A stretch of DNA of 64,000 bases from Pelolinea submarina (GCF_003966975.1 NZ_AP018437.1:2480001-2544000), one strand, 5' to 3'; positions 34,933-44,319 are shown, counted from the stretch's first letter. The notes: generated by a model not told the origin, from the letters alone. Numbers and translations: made by a program.

Positions 34933-36201
34933 TTAGATAGTATAACCGAATAACCCAACAATTTTAACCAGTATCCACGTGATCCAGTTCGAACCCGCAG
35001 CCATGCTTGTCCAGGTTACACCATCCTGAACCTGCATACCAATCATTTCTCCGGCCTTGGTGTACAGCGGTGCAAGGTCGCCGGATATATACAGCGCAGC
35101 GGCGAAGATAAATACACCTACAATCAAACCGCGCACAAAATTACCGCGTTTCAAGAAGGGCATGCACATACTGATGAGGAAGGGTGTCCCAATTGCGAGG
35201 TCAGCAAGCGGCAGTACGTGATTGCCGGGCAGGATCAAGGCCAGTCCCAAAACAATCGGAATCAGGATCATACCAACCGCCAAAACATCCGGCTGCCCAA
35301 TCAAAACGGCAGCATCCACACCGATATAAACGTCGCGGTTGAATTTTTCCTTCATGAAATTGCGCAAATGTTCCGAGATCGGGCCTAACCCTTCCATCAT
35401 CAATTGCAGCATTCTGGGGTAAAGCAGCATGACCGCCGCCAGAGAAACAGCCAGATTCAAGACTGTGCCCCAGGGTTGGCGCCCAATAATGCCAATCAAG
35501 GCACCCAGAATCGTGCCAAGCATTACCGGTTCGCCAAACACACCGAATTTCTTGGCGATGGTATCCGGATCAGCTTCCAAATCCCGCAGGCCGGGAATCT
35601 TTTCAATGACCCAATTGACTGCAATTCCAAGCGGAGGCCATAAGGCGGCGTTCCCATGAGGAATGGAAATACCTTCCATGTCAAAATGCTCATCGATCTT
35701 CGGTGCGGTCCAGTCAGCAATCAACAGGATAATGACCTCGTTGATCACAAAGCCGGCTAATGCAATGACCAGGTTACCGGTGAGCGCGTACAGTGCAATC
35801 GCGGAAATACCCCAAGGCCAGTAATTCAAGATATCCGCATCCAGGGTTTTGGTAAGGTTTAGAATCAGCATCAGAATGTTTACACCCAAGCCGATCGGAA
35901 TGAACCAGATTGCGATGGGTGAACCCCAGGTTGCCGTCAGCAGAGAGAACACGCCGGCATCCGCAATATCCAATTGAAGGCCCAACCCTTGGACGAAAGC
36001 CGCTACCGCCGGGCCAATGTTCGACGCGAACACTGTAAACATTGCTGAAAAACCGACAAAGCCCGCTCCAATCAATATGGCACTTCTGAAAGCTTTAGTA
36101 AATTTCATCCCGGCAATCAAAGAGAATATCAGGATCGCGAGGGGCACCATTACCGCTGAGGGTAAAGCAGTGATTGACGCCATAATATTTGTAAAATTCA
36201 T
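34933..36201 (-). CDS. PTS IIC component, galactitol (GatC) family
   Basis: The 422-residue protein is strongly hydrophobic with about ten or more membrane segments and the GatC-type text GVDAAVLIGQPDVLAVGMIL and PGNHVLPLADLAIGTPFLIS. GatC-family permeases carry galactitol, arabitol, tagatose and related polyols or pentoses. The true substrate is not evident, because the companion enzymes are not sugar dehydrogenases. The ATG has GGAG seven bases upstream. Confidence 0.88.
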   Translation of the reverse strand: MNFTNIMASITALPSAVMVPLAILIFSLIAGMKFTKAFRSAILIGAGFVGFSAMFTVFASNIGPAVAAFVQGLGLQLDIADAGVFSLLTATWGSPIAIWFIPIGLGVNILMLILNLTKTLDADILNYWPWGISAIALYALTGNLVIALAGFVINEVIILLIADWTAPKIDEHFDMEGISIPHGNAALWPPLGIAVNWVIEKIPGLRDLEADPDTIAKKFGVFGEPVMLGTILGALIGIIGRQPWGTVLNLAVSLAAVMLLYPRMLQLMMEGLGPISEHLRNFMKEKFNRDVYIGVDAAVLIGQPDVLAVGMILIPIVLGLALILPGNHVLPLADLAIGTPFLISMCMPFLKRGNFVRGLIVGVFIFAAALYISGDLAPLYTKAGEMIGMQVQDGVTWTSMAAGSNWITWILVKIVGLFGYTI

Positions 36202-36289
36202 CTCAAATCTCCATATATATCAATATTATTTTTATAGAACACAAACCAGGAAATTTTTTCTTTACGATCACCTCTTTCTTTTCGTATTT

Positions 36290-37132
36290 TTATTTCACAG
36301 TTGCTGACTTCAATGATTTAATAAAATCGCAAATTTTTTCTATTGGTGTATTGGATTGAATCAACCTTGTCACCGCGGACCCAACCACAACCGCATCCGC
36401 CTTGACCTCATTTACAACCAGTTCAATATCTTCCGGTGTGTTGATGCCAAAGCCAACCATGATCGGCATCACTTTCCCATATTTCTCCTGGACAGCACGT
36501 ATACGGGCAACTGCTTCCTTTAAATAAGGGACATTGACGCCGCCAGTTGAACCGGTCACGCCCGGCGTTGCCGTGAGGAAAATAAATCCATCCACGTCGG
36601 TGGCTATACGCCGCAGCAATTCATAGTTCCGGCTGCCTTCTTCGGCCAGACTGATACCGTCGCAGAAATTGATGTTGTAAATCCCCTTCTTCCTCAGTTT
36701 GGCGTGAATACCCAGCGGATCATTTGTACGATAGGATGCGTAATCCGGAATTTCTACGCCATCCAGATCCGATTCAAGGAGTAAATCCACAAAATTATCC
36801 ACACCCATCCGCACAATAACCGACGTATACAACATTGGCAGAATTGGGAAATCCGCATGCCGGTCTCTGATTTGCTTTCCGAGGAAGATCGCCTTTTCTC
36901 CATCAATGCCGGTCTCCAGAGATTGTTTATGATTCTTTTGCATGGGAGTTCCATCCAGCCATGGTACGCCGCCAGGTGTTCCCAATTCAACGTAGTCCAA
37001 ACCGCTTTCAATAAACCCGTCGATTAATTCATTAGATCTACTTAAATCAGGTCCGATGCTGGGTAAATAAGTCATCAAACAGGCTTCATTTTTCTTTTTG
37101 GCATCGTCAAACATCTTGTCGATACGATTCAT
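36290..37132 (-). CDS. TrpA-like (tryptophan synthase alpha family) protein, copy 2
   Basis: A 280-residue TIM-barrel protein related to TrpA. Motifs in order: YVELGTPGGVPWLDG (catalytic Glu of ELG and an Asp of LDG at the positions of TrpA E49 and D60), a mid-barrel GVEIPDY, then TPGVTGSTGG, VGFGINTP and VVVGSAVT, the phosphate-binding loops. Both catalytic acids therefore appear kept. TrpA cleaves indole-glycerol phosphate by a retro-aldol reaction; in a PTS operon this copy may cleave or rearrange a sugar phosphate. I use the ATG at 37132, which has AGGTG upstream; a TTG precedes it by one codon. Confidence 0.8.
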   Translation of the reverse strand: MNRIDKMFDDAKKKNEACLMTYLPSIGPDLSRSNELIDGFIESGLDYVELGTPGGVPWLDGTPMQKNHKQSLETGIDGEKAIFLGKQIRDRHADFPILPMLYTSVIVRMGVDNFVDLLLESDLDGVEIPDYASYRTNDPLGIHAKLRKKGIYNINFCDGISLAEEGSRNYELLRRIATDVDGFIFLTATPGVTGSTGGVNVPYLKEAVARIRAVQEKYGKVMPIMVGFGINTPEDIELVVNEVKADAVVVGSAVTRLIQSNTPIEKICDFIKSLKSATVK

Positions 37133-37140
37133 CAATACAC

Positions 37141-37992
37141 CTACCCTTTGGTCGCTTCTTTTAATTCCCGAGTAAACGGTTCGATTTTTTCAATGGTCTC
37201 GCCTGCCTGAAGCCGTTTGGAAATCGCGCTTCCTAACATGACGCCGTCGGCCCCCACTTCACGGATACTTTGGCGGACCTGTTCCGGTGATGAAATTCCG
37301 CAAACAACCACGATCGGGGTATTTACTTTAAATTTTTCTTCCAGTTCTTTCACGCGATCCACGGCCGGTTTTAATTCGTCCACGGGCAGCGTGGACTTGG
37401 TACCCGATACGCCGCCGGGTTGGGCAATCATGAACAGGAAACCTTTTGATTTCTTGATCAACTCACATAACAAGGCATATTCCCGTGTTCCTTCTTCAGC
37501 CATGGCAAGTTTTGTCGCGATATCCACAATGAAATACACATTCTTGGATAACAAACTGGACACAAAGCCCAATGAATCATTTTGACTGACATAGGCGTAA
37601 TCAGGAATATCCACCGCATCCATTGAAGCGTCGGCACAACCTTGAACATAATTCGCTTGCCCATATCTGAAAACCGGCCCCATAAAGTTAATGGTCAGCA
37701 ACGGCCAATCAGGGTACTTGTTACGGGTAAATTTCATCAAGTCAAATGAATCGGAGCCCTTAACGGATTGCTCAATCGCTTCCAATTGATGGATCTGCAT
37801 ATTATTGCCTTCCATCCAGGGATATCTTGTCGGGACTGCAATCTCAATAGTGTCTGCACCGGCTTCATAGAACATATCAATGATTTCGTTTGAAATGCTG
37901 AATGGTGCTTTATCACCCGGCGCTAGAGGGATCAATACACCCTCATTATTCTTATGAAGTTTGTCAAACATCCTGTCGAGACGGTTTTCCAT
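37141..37992 (-). CDS. TrpA-like (tryptophan synthase alpha family) protein, copy 1
   Basis: A 283-residue paralogue of the next gene. The motif order is kept (TIEIAVPTRYPWMEG, AVDIPDYAYVS, AQPGGVSGTKS, VCGISSPEQ, VMLGSAIS), but the TrpA-type LDG/ADG is MEG, so the second catalytic acid is Glu, and GVTG is GVSG. It may be a catalytic variant or a regulatory partner of copy 2. Its ATG overlaps the stop of the TrpB-like gene (TGATG), with GAGGAGG upstream, so the two are coupled. It is 8 nt from copy 2. Confidence 0.78.
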   Translation of the reverse strand: MENRLDRMFDKLHKNNEGVLIPLAPGDKAPFSISNEIIDMFYEAGADTIEIAVPTRYPWMEGNNMQIHQLEAIEQSVKGSDSFDLMKFTRNKYPDWPLLTINFMGPVFRYGQANYVQGCADASMDAVDIPDYAYVSQNDSLGFVSSLLSKNVYFIVDIATKLAMAEEGTREYALLCELIKKSKGFLFMIAQPGGVSGTKSTLPVDELKPAVDRVKELEEKFKVNTPIVVVCGISSPEQVRQSIREVGADGVMLGSAISKRLQAGETIEKIEPFTRELKEATKG

Positions 37993-38963
37993 CAATCCTC
38001 CTCAACGATCAAGGCAATACCGCTCTGGTCAACCGCCACGATTGCGGAATCGAAATCTTCAGCGAAAACCCGATCCACATCGCCGTTTTCCCAACATTGG
38101 ATTAATTCGGGAGAGAGAATTTCTTCCTTCTCACCTCGCAGGACAATTTTTGAATACATGCCGCAATAACATTCTTCCTGTTCCCCATCGATCGGTTTTT
38201 CAACCGAGATTATGCGAACATCGGTATTTTCGAATGCTTTAAAAACGGCGATTGCTGACGTTCCCGGGTATCCGCCGGCCAGGATCGCGTCGGGAAGGCT
38301 GGGTAATTCACTATCGACTGCTTCACGCAGGATTTTTGAATATCCTTCCACAAAACCCGAAGTGATTGAAAGGAATGGATAAGGGCCGACATTGGAATGT
38401 ACCGGAATAAATAAAGCAGTACTGATATTGGAGATACAGTATTGAAATGCGTAAAGTCCAGGATCATCGAACAGCGTTTCGCATTTCTCCACTTCAACCA
38501 TTGCACCGGTCTTATTTAATGTTTCAACCAGCATCCGGTCTTTTCCAATTTCCTTATTTAGTGCAATGTACGGTTTCAAATCAAGCGCACGTGTTCCTTG
38601 CAGGAATAAATCCAGATCGCTCCTGCTGTCCACCGCAAAGGCTGGTGTCAGTTTCAGATACTTCGCCAGGGCAAGGTAACCGGAAATCACAAATTGCCTG
38701 GTCAATGAAGCTGTCCTGTAAACATCCGTATTCAATATTTTGCCGATAAATTTGATTTCAATATCTTTCGGTTTCATTGCAATTAAGGCTGTTTCCCAGA
38801 GTGAAAGGAAATCGGCATTCGACTTGATCCCGGAAATAACGTCGGCAAACCCATCTAATGCAGGCGAAAATGGATCCGGCACATACATTCCTCCGAATTT
38901 TCCATATTCAACTTTTAAATCGGGGGAAAAATTAGTGTTTAGTGATTCTTTTTTTAATGTCAT
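37992..38963 (-). CDS. TrpB-like protein lacking the PLP lysine
   Basis: A 323-residue protein that starts like TrpB (EYGKFGGMYVPD...PAL) and keeps a TrpB-like middle (HSNVGPYPFLSI, then LPDAILAGGYPGTSAI in place of the Gly-rich GGGSN loop). In the stretch that should read GAHKINNALGQ it has TASLTRQFVISG, so the Schiff-base Lys is missing. It is also about 75 residues shorter than TrpB. It is therefore unlikely to be a normal PLP enzyme and may be a regulatory or remodelled partner of the TrpA-like proteins. The ATG has AGGAG upstream. It lies between the IIA gene and the TrpA-like pair. Confidence 0.72.
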   Translation of the reverse strand: MTLKKESLNTNFSPDLKVEYGKFGGMYVPDPFSPALDGFADVISGIKSNADFLSLWETALIAMKPKDIEIKFIGKILNTDVYRTASLTRQFVISGYLALAKYLKLTPAFAVDSRSDLDLFLQGTRALDLKPYIALNKEIGKDRMLVETLNKTGAMVEVEKCETLFDDPGLYAFQYCISNISTALFIPVHSNVGPYPFLSITSGFVEGYSKILREAVDSELPSLPDAILAGGYPGTSAIAVFKAFENTDVRIISVEKPIDGEQEECYCGMYSKIVLRGEKEEILSPELIQCWENGDVDRVFAEDFDSAIVAVDQSGIALIVEED

Positions 38964-39004
38964 TTGGTTCTCCTAAGTGTTTTGTTTCGTTTTATATTGA
39001 CTGT

Positions 39005-39502
39005 TTATTCATTACTTATGTCAGAAAAATATGACGTCAGTATTTTTCTCAATTCAGAGGGATCTTTTTCTCCAGTTCTTTGGAGCATTTCCATAGTTGG
39101 TTCTTCTCGGAAGATTTCGAGAATTTTTTGAATGATCACGATTTGCGATTTGGGATTGGGCAGAGACAGCATGAAAACCATTTTTGTATCGATCGTCTCG
39201 CCATCCTCTCCCCCCATCAATCCAAAGGTTACCGGCTTTTCCAAAACGCCAACCGCGAGTGCTTTTCTTAGGCAATATTCCGAATCCGTATGCGGCAGCG
39301 CGGCCGGAATTTTTGTCGGCATTCCTGTTGGGAAATTGTGCTCCCTTTCAATAACCGCGGCCTGAAAATGCTCATTGACGGCTTTTTGGGCATATAAACT
39401 GCCGGACAATTTCTCCAGGACTTCGGTTGATGTCCCAACATTCATCTTGTCTACAACAATAAGATCAAAAAACGATTTTTCCATTTGCTTAACAACTTCC
39501 AT
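39005..39502 (-). CDS. PTS IIA component (GatA/fructose-mannitol class)
   Basis: About 165 residues. The phosphohistidine lies in AALPHTDSEY, typical of the GatA/FruA IIA class, followed by VFMLSLPNPKSQIVIIQKIL. It accepts phosphate from HPr and passes it to the IIB Cys. The ATG at 39502 has only a weak ribosome site; an in-frame TTG lies two codons upstream. It comes after the PRD regulator. Confidence 0.88.
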   Translation of the reverse strand: MEVVKQMEKSFFDLIVVDKMNVGTSTEVLEKLSGSLYAQKAVNEHFQAAVIEREHNFPTGMPTKIPAALPHTDSEYCLRKALAVGVLEKPVTFGLMGGEDGETIDTKMVFMLSLPNPKSQIVIIQKILEIFREEPTMEMLQRTGEKDPSELRKILTSYFSDISNE

Positions 39503-39532
39503 TTCCAAAATTTATTTCTGTTGTTCGATCAA

Positions 39533-41098
39533 TCATTTATTTCGTCCTTGATCAAACAGAACTTCCTTAATCAAATCAATATCGTCATTCGTTAACAACG
39601 GACTGACCTTTATGACCGGCAGATCGCGATCGATAATATTGATTGTCGTGATAATTGCGTCCAATTTTGTTTTCTCAACCTGGCTGAGCCGTTTAATTGG
39701 GACAACATCGACAATCGTAATTTCCGGGAATTCACTTTTTAGTCTCGATACGACCATCCATACCGTAATTCCGCCGCTTGGGCAAACGACAATGACTCTT
39801 TTTCCTTTGTTGGATTCATCTTTCATTTCTTTGGCCAACACCATATACATGGTCAGGTAATTGGCTTCTTCAATGGGAATTCGAATTCCATGCTCATTTC
39901 CGATCCCGTCATTAATTTCCTGAATAGATTCGGCAGTTGCCTGCCATATACGCGGATACATGTACTGAATCTGCTCGCTCAACTTATTTCGGATGGGAAG
40001 GTTCAATTTAATTCTTAAAACCTGCCTGGAGATGTGATCCTGTAATTTCTGTCTGACTTGGGGATGATTCAAGTCCTCATCAATTTTCGCGCCAACACGC
40101 TCTAATAACTGGTCGGTGATTTCTTGGGCAATTTGGTCTTGCATGAATAATCCCGCTTGATCCGAATTGACCTTTCCTCCGCGAATTGAACCCAACAATT
40201 CCATGGTAAATTGAACAATTTCTTGTTCAGGCAGGCTTAACCCCGTCATCTTGTTTAATTTCTCGGCGGAAGCAGCAACTGCTTCAAATTCAGGAGTTCC
40301 CTTAACCAGATCCAGCTTTTCCTGATCAGGTTCAATACAAAATCCCGACTGGATGTGGATTTTCATGATGGCCCAATACAAAGCCAGATAAAGAATGATC
40401 GATTCAGATAAAGTGGCGTGGATTTCCTGCAAAATCCGGTTGACCTCGCGCCACGCGTCCTGGATTTTCCACGGGAAAATTTGCATGATTATCTGCAAAC
40501 TACCCTCCGGTAATTTGTTCAAATTACTACCGCTGGTGGCTTTCCCCCAAATACAAAAATTAAGCAGCTCGGATTCCAGATCCAATTCGAATAGCAAGGA
40601 GATTAAAGCATGCCGAATATCCTCTAACCGTCCATTGGCTTTAATTCCTCTATGAGGTTCTCTTAAGAGAGGAATATTCTTTTCGGCCAGCGCCGCTTCG
40701 ACATTTTTCAAATCCCGGGTAATCGTTGAGCGGGCAACAGATAATCTCGATTGCAGCTCCACGCCTGAACAATAATCCGGATTTCGCAGCAAATCGAATA
40801 TGATAAGCGAGATGCGATCCTCAGGAGAAAAAATATCGACAATGGGAATTTCCTGGTTGACCTTTTGCACAAGGTCTTTACGGTCTTTGTCTGAAATTCG
40901 CAGCAGCAAACCATTGTGATGGACCAGCGAAAAATCGACGGCCTCTTCGTTCAACCATTCTTCAATGTAAGGCAGGTTGTAGCGAATTACGCGCGCGGGC
41001 AAATCCAGTTGCAAGCTAATCTTTCTGATCGATAATGGATCAGTTGTATTCAAAAGAAATTTAAGTATGCGTGCTTGCCTTGAATTTAAATAGGTCAT
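39533..41098 (-). CDS. PRD-containing transcriptional regulator of the PTS operon
   Basis: The product is about 521 residues. N-terminal helix-turn-helix motifs (RQARILKFLLNTTDPLSIRK, then SRLSVARSTITRDLKNVE) are followed by two PRD-like helical regions (~170-390) and a C-terminal GAT-type IIB-like domain (RVIVVCPSGGITVWMV) with a Cys. Proteins of this MtlR/LicR-like group activate transcription when phosphorylated by the PTS. It lies first in the operon and probably controls it. I favour the ATG at 41098, with AAAGGA upstream, over one six codons earlier. Confidence 0.85.
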   Translation of the reverse strand: MTYLNSRQARILKFLLNTTDPLSIRKISLQLDLPARVIRYNLPYIEEWLNEEAVDFSLVHHNGLLLRISDKDRKDLVQKVNQEIPIVDIFSPEDRISLIIFDLLRNPDYCSGVELQSRLSVARSTITRDLKNVEAALAEKNIPLLREPHRGIKANGRLEDIRHALISLLFELDLESELLNFCIWGKATSGSNLNKLPEGSLQIIMQIFPWKIQDAWREVNRILQEIHATLSESIILYLALYWAIMKIHIQSGFCIEPDQEKLDLVKGTPEFEAVAASAEKLNKMTGLSLPEQEIVQFTMELLGSIRGGKVNSDQAGLFMQDQIAQEITDQLLERVGAKIDEDLNHPQVRQKLQDHISRQVLRIKLNLPIRNKLSEQIQYMYPRIWQATAESIQEINDGIGNEHGIRIPIEEANYLTMYMVLAKEMKDESNKGKRVIVVCPSGGITVWMVVSRLKSEFPEITIVDVVPIKRLSQVEKTKLDAIITTINIIDRDLPVIKVSPLLTNDDIDLIKEVLFDQGRNK

Positions 41099-41284
41099 AT
41101 TTGCATCCTTTTTCATTATAGGAATTCGGCCGGCTTATTTTCGTCAAAATGTGCCGATATCTTTTCATTCTTGATTGACAATTTGAGTACATATACATAC
41201 TATAAGATGTTTATTTCCATATTTACAATAATGTATATTTTTATATTTTATGGATTCAGAACGATTATTCCAAATGTCAAACGG

Positions 41285-41428
41285 GTTTATGCCAGTACAC
41301 TTTGCGGTCACACTGATTACGGCAAAACCCCAATAATTGCCCCATCTATATTGCTAAGAATTAACTCATCCAGATTTTCCATGCAATTCAATGCCAAACA
41401 GGCAGCTTAAATTGGCTGCTCGTTTTTA
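41285..41428 (+). pseudogene. Decayed copy of the rubrerythrin 3' end and terminator
   Basis: The text aligns along its whole length with rubrerythrin 34394-34539. Shared blocks include TTTGCGGTCACAC, ATAATTGCCCCATCT and GCCAAACAGGCAGC, and the terminator arms are recognisable. A one-base loss before ATAATTGCC breaks the frame, and only one of the rubredoxin cysteines survives. The copy lies on the far side of the PTS operon from the intact gene, in the same orientation. Confidence 0.85.
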
Positions 41429-41440
41429 TTCTGAATAATC

Positions 41441-41460
41441 AGTCTGTGTTTATCTGTTGT
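41441..41460 (+). repeat. Dispersed repeat, short copy
   Basis: AGTCTGTGTTTATCTGTTGT resembles the CTGTGTTTATCTGTG units at 52521-52556 and the partial copy at 49360-49380. Confidence 0.4.
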
Positions 41461-41545
41461 TCTAAAGAGAAAGCTGGAACCGGATTCATCCCATAATTTA
41501 TATTGTTTTGAATTTAATAAATTGATTTCTTTATTAGAACATTTA

Positions 41546-41554
41546 TGCTATAAT
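41546..41554 (+). promoter_or_regulatory. Extended -10 promoter of recA
   Basis: TGC followed directly by TATAAT (41549-41554) forms a consensus extended -10. No good -35 lies at 17 bp. The recA ATG is 50 bp downstream with GGAG seven bases ahead. I could not find a convincing LexA palindrome. Confidence 0.6.
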
Positions 41555-41603
41555 ATGAGTTGTATAATTTTGCTTAATTAATGAATTAAATCGGAGATAA
41601 GCT

Positions 41604-42710
41604 ATGCCCGCTAAATCAACCAATTCCACCCAACCCGAAATTCCTAACCAACCCGCCGGCAAAGGCGACGAGGCCAAGCAGGCCGTCCTCAATAAAGCCC
41701 TGGATGACATCACCAAACGCTACGGCGAGGGTTCCATTGTGCGTCTGGGCGATGCGCATCATCTGGAAGTGGCCGCCATCCCCACCGGCTCCATCTCGCT
41801 GGATATCGCGCTGGGCGTGGGCGGCGTGCCGCGCGCGCGCGTCACTGAAATCTACGGCCCTGAATCCTCCGGCAAGACCACCATCTGTCTGCACCTGGCC
41901 GCTGAAGCCCAAAAGATGGGCGGTACGGTTGCCTTTGTAGATATGGAACATGCTCTCGATCCGGCTTACGCCTCCAAAGTAGGCGTGGATATTGAAAACT
42001 TGCTGATCTCCCAACCCGACACCGGCGAACAGGCTCTTGAAATTGTGCAAACCCTGGTGCGTTCCGGTGCGCTGGACCTGGTTGTGGTTGATTCGGTCGC
42101 AGCATTGGTGCCCCAATCAGAAATCGATGGGGATATGGGCGACGCCACCATGGGCATGCAGGCCCGCCTTATGTCCCAGGCGCTGCGCAAACTCTCCGGC
42201 GCTATCAACCAAACCCGCACCGCGGTAGTCTTCACCAACCAACTGCGCCAGAAGATCGGCGTTTACTTCGGCAATCCGGAAACCACCCCGGGCGGTATGG
42301 CGCTCAAATTCTACGCTTCTGTGCGCATGGACGTGCGCCGCATCCAATCCATCAAATCCGGCGCCGAAATCACCGGCAACCGCACGCGCGTGCGCGTGGT
42401 CAAGAACAAGGTTGCCCCGCCCTTCCGCACCGCTGAGTTTGATATCATGTACAACGAAGGCATCTCACGGGCCGGCGATATCATCGACCTGGGTTCCACC
42501 CTCGATGTCATCACCAAACGCGGCGCCTTTTACTCATTCGGCGATACCCGCATCGGCCAGGGCCGTGAAAACGCGAAAGAATTTCTGCGCCAAAATCCCG
42601 AGCTGTTTGCGGACATTGAAAAAGCCGTGCGCGAGCAAGCCATGGGCGGCGGGTTGAACATGTTCGGCATGGACGACGGAGATTCGCCGGTCGAAGAACC
42701 TGAAGAATAA
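41604..42710 (+). CDS. recA: Recombinase RecA
   Basis: The 368-residue protein matches RecA throughout: IVRLGD near 46, Walker [10 protein letters not shown] at 85-93, [24 protein letters not shown], and LoopL2-type text [19 protein letters not shown]. The N-terminal extension of ~25 residues is rich in Lys, Thr and Pro. RecA catalyses homologous strand exchange and triggers the SOS response. It has its own promoter and terminator. Its GC content is clearly higher than that of the PTS operon to its left, marking return to core sequence. Confidence 0.98.
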   Translation: MPAKSTNSTQPEIPNQPAGKGDEAKQAVLNKALDDITKRYGEGSIVRLGDAHHLEVAAIPTGSISLDIALGVGGVPRARVTEIYGPESSGKTTICLHLAAEAQKMGGTVAFVDMEHALDPAYASKVGVDIENLLISQPDTGEQALEIVQTLVRSGALDLVVVDSVAALVPQSEIDGDMGDATMGMQARLMSQALRKLSGAINQTRTAVVFTNQLRQKIGVYFGNPETTPGGMALKFYASVRMDVRRIQSIKSGAEITGNRTRVRVVKNKVAPPFRTAEFDIMYNEGISRAGDIIDLGSTLDVITKRGAFYSFGDTRIGQGRENAKEFLRQNPELFADIEKAVREQAMGGGLNMFGMDDGDSPVEEPEE

Positions 42711-42717
42711 TAAACCG

Positions 42718-42754
42718 GAACAGGGAGTGTGATTCACCTCCCTGTTCTTTTTTT
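42718..42754 (+). terminator. Intrinsic terminator of recA
   Basis: A 10-bp stem GAACAGGGAG/CTCCCTGTTC with a 10-nt loop is followed by seven T residues, 8 bp after the stop. Confidence 0.93.
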
Positions 42755-42842
42755 ATCTTAAGTAATGCTCTCCTATTAACTTTCCACCTCTTTATCTCGT
42801 TCGCACCCCCTCCTGGCAAGAATATTGCACCTCTTATGGGTG

Positions 42843-43790
42843 ATGAAAGCAACATACTCTTCTCACACCAAGTCATCGCTCTGGATTACCCTGACCGGTA
42901 TCATACTGGCCCTGCTTTTGTGTTTGGTAGGCACCGGTATGGTTATGGTTGTCTATCCGCAGTCGAGTTCATTTTTCGGATCGATTCTTTCAACCGGTGA
43001 AAAATTGGCCTCGCTGGACCAGGGCGGATTGTTCCAGGCCGCGCAGCCGACACCCTTCCAGCCCGGCCCGGTTTATACACCCATGCCCGCACCGCAGCCG
43101 GACGCCGAATCGCAGAATCAAACCGATGGATCTCAGGTTGCTTATGCGCCTGATGCCAATCAGTCCAATCAACCGCAGGCGGATGGAATTGCCAACACTG
43201 GGGATGAAGCGGAAAGCAATGTAGAAATCCCCATGTCCTCCTATGTCAACGGATTGAAAGGGACGCCGCAGCTCTACACCCTGGATTGTGAAGCCCAGGC
43301 CTCGGTGGATTGGGCCAAGTATTTTGGAGTGGATATCAATGAATTGGAATTCATTGACCGCATGCCCAAATCTGACGATCCCGAAAGCGGTTTTGTCGGC
43401 AGTATTAATGGCGCCATGGGCCAGCTGCCGCCAAACGATTACGGCATCCATGCCTCGCCTATCGCGGCCTTATTGAAAGAATACGGGCTGCCGGCCAAAG
43501 CCAAACATGATTGGGATTTCGCCGGTATCAAACGAGAAATAGCCGCGGGGCAGCCGGTCATCGTTTGGATTGTCAACATGCCCTTTGATATCGACGCACG
43601 GGAATATACTGCCACCAACGGCAACACCACCACCGTGGCACGCTTTGAACATACCTGGATCATCACCGGTTACAATGCCTCCACCGTTACCGTGGTGGAC
43701 AGTGAATGGACTTACAATGTAAACATCGATACTTTCCTGCAACGCTGGGAAGCCCTGGGAAAACAGGCGGTCATCTACACCGGCGACTAA
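42843..43790 (+). CDS. Surface-anchored C39-like cysteine peptidase domain protein
   Basis: About 315 residues from the ATG at 42843; an adjacent GTG is possible and neither has a good ribosome site. One membrane helix (~15-38) is followed by a Pro/Gln-rich linker to about 130, and then a papain-like fold of the Peptidase_C39_2 type. The Cys lies in LYTLDCEAQASVDWAKYFG and the His in RFEHTWIITGY, followed by VVDSEWTYNVNIDTFLQRW. This suggests an exported, membrane-tethered cysteine peptidase or a non-catalytic relative. Its natural substrate is unknown. Confidence 0.8.
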   Translation: MKATYSSHTKSSLWITLTGIILALLLCLVGTGMVMVVYPQSSSFFGSILSTGEKLASLDQGGLFQAAQPTPFQPGPVYTPMPAPQPDAESQNQTDGSQVAYAPDANQSNQPQADGIANTGDEAESNVEIPMSSYVNGLKGTPQLYTLDCEAQASVDWAKYFGVDINELEFIDRMPKSDDPESGFVGSINGAMGQLPPNDYGIHASPIAALLKEYGLPAKAKHDWDFAGIKREIAAGQPVIVWIVNMPFDIDAREYTATNGNTTTVARFEHTWIITGYNASTVTVVDSEWTYNVNIDTFLQRWEALGKQAVIYTGD

Positions 43791-43878
43791 GCCTCTCGCG
43801 CTACTGCAACCAACCGGCCATTTTTCCGTATATCGTATTGAAATTCACGATTTGCTTAACCAAGCAGAAGGAGAGATG

Positions 43879-44301
43879 ATGTCAACTAACGATATGCCGA
43901 CCGGAGGAAAACGCTTCGGTTATTTCTTGTCCATCCTGATTAACTTTGCCATGATTTATATTGCCAATAACTTGCTGGTCTGGAATGTACCCTTCCTCAC
44001 CAACGATTTCATGCGCTGCTTGTGGGCCATCAACCTGTCTTTTGCGGTTTCCATATTTACAAACTTTATTTTCATCTTCTTTGACCGCAAGTGGTTTCAT
44101 AGCCTGATGGAAGCTTTCGGTACGGTTTTCTCATTTCTCTCGACCTATGTATTTTGGCAGGTCTTCCCTTTGGACATTAACGAAACCTGGGTCTACTGGG
44201 TCAATATCGGTTTGGTCGTTCTGCTGGTTTTGACCGCGCTGTCCTTTATTTCGCAGATCATGCGCGCCATTCGGCAGTACCGCCACAGCGAATCCGCCTA
44301 A
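43879..44301 (+). CDS. Small four-helix membrane protein
   Basis: About 140 residues from the ATG that has AAGGAG five bases upstream (the tandem ATG before it is too close). Four hydrophobic segments are visible near 13-33, 45-65, 78-98 and 108-130. No family is recognised. It lies 88 bp after the C39-like gene in the same direction and may be co-transcribed. Confidence 0.65.
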   Translation: MSTNDMPTGGKRFGYFLSILINFAMIYIANNLLVWNVPFLTNDFMRCLWAINLSFAVSIFTNFIFIFFDRKWFHSLMEAFGTVFSFLSTYVFWQVFPLDINETWVYWVNIGLVVLLVLTALSFISQIMRAIRQYRHSESA

Positions 44302-44319
44302 ATACTAATTATGCAATGA

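Larger units (their letters stand above)
41099..41603. other. Intergenic region with rubrerythrin remnant and recA promoter
   Basis: This 505-bp stretch holds the divergent promoter region of the PTS operon, a decayed rubrerythrin 3' end (41285-41428), a copy of a dispersed repeat (41441-41460) and the recA promoter. Nothing else here looks like a gene. Confidence 0.6.

Noticed and set aside
41530-41560. LexA operator at recA (GAACATTTATGC)
   Set aside because: Only one half-site looks good; the second half does not match the known GAAC...GTTC form.
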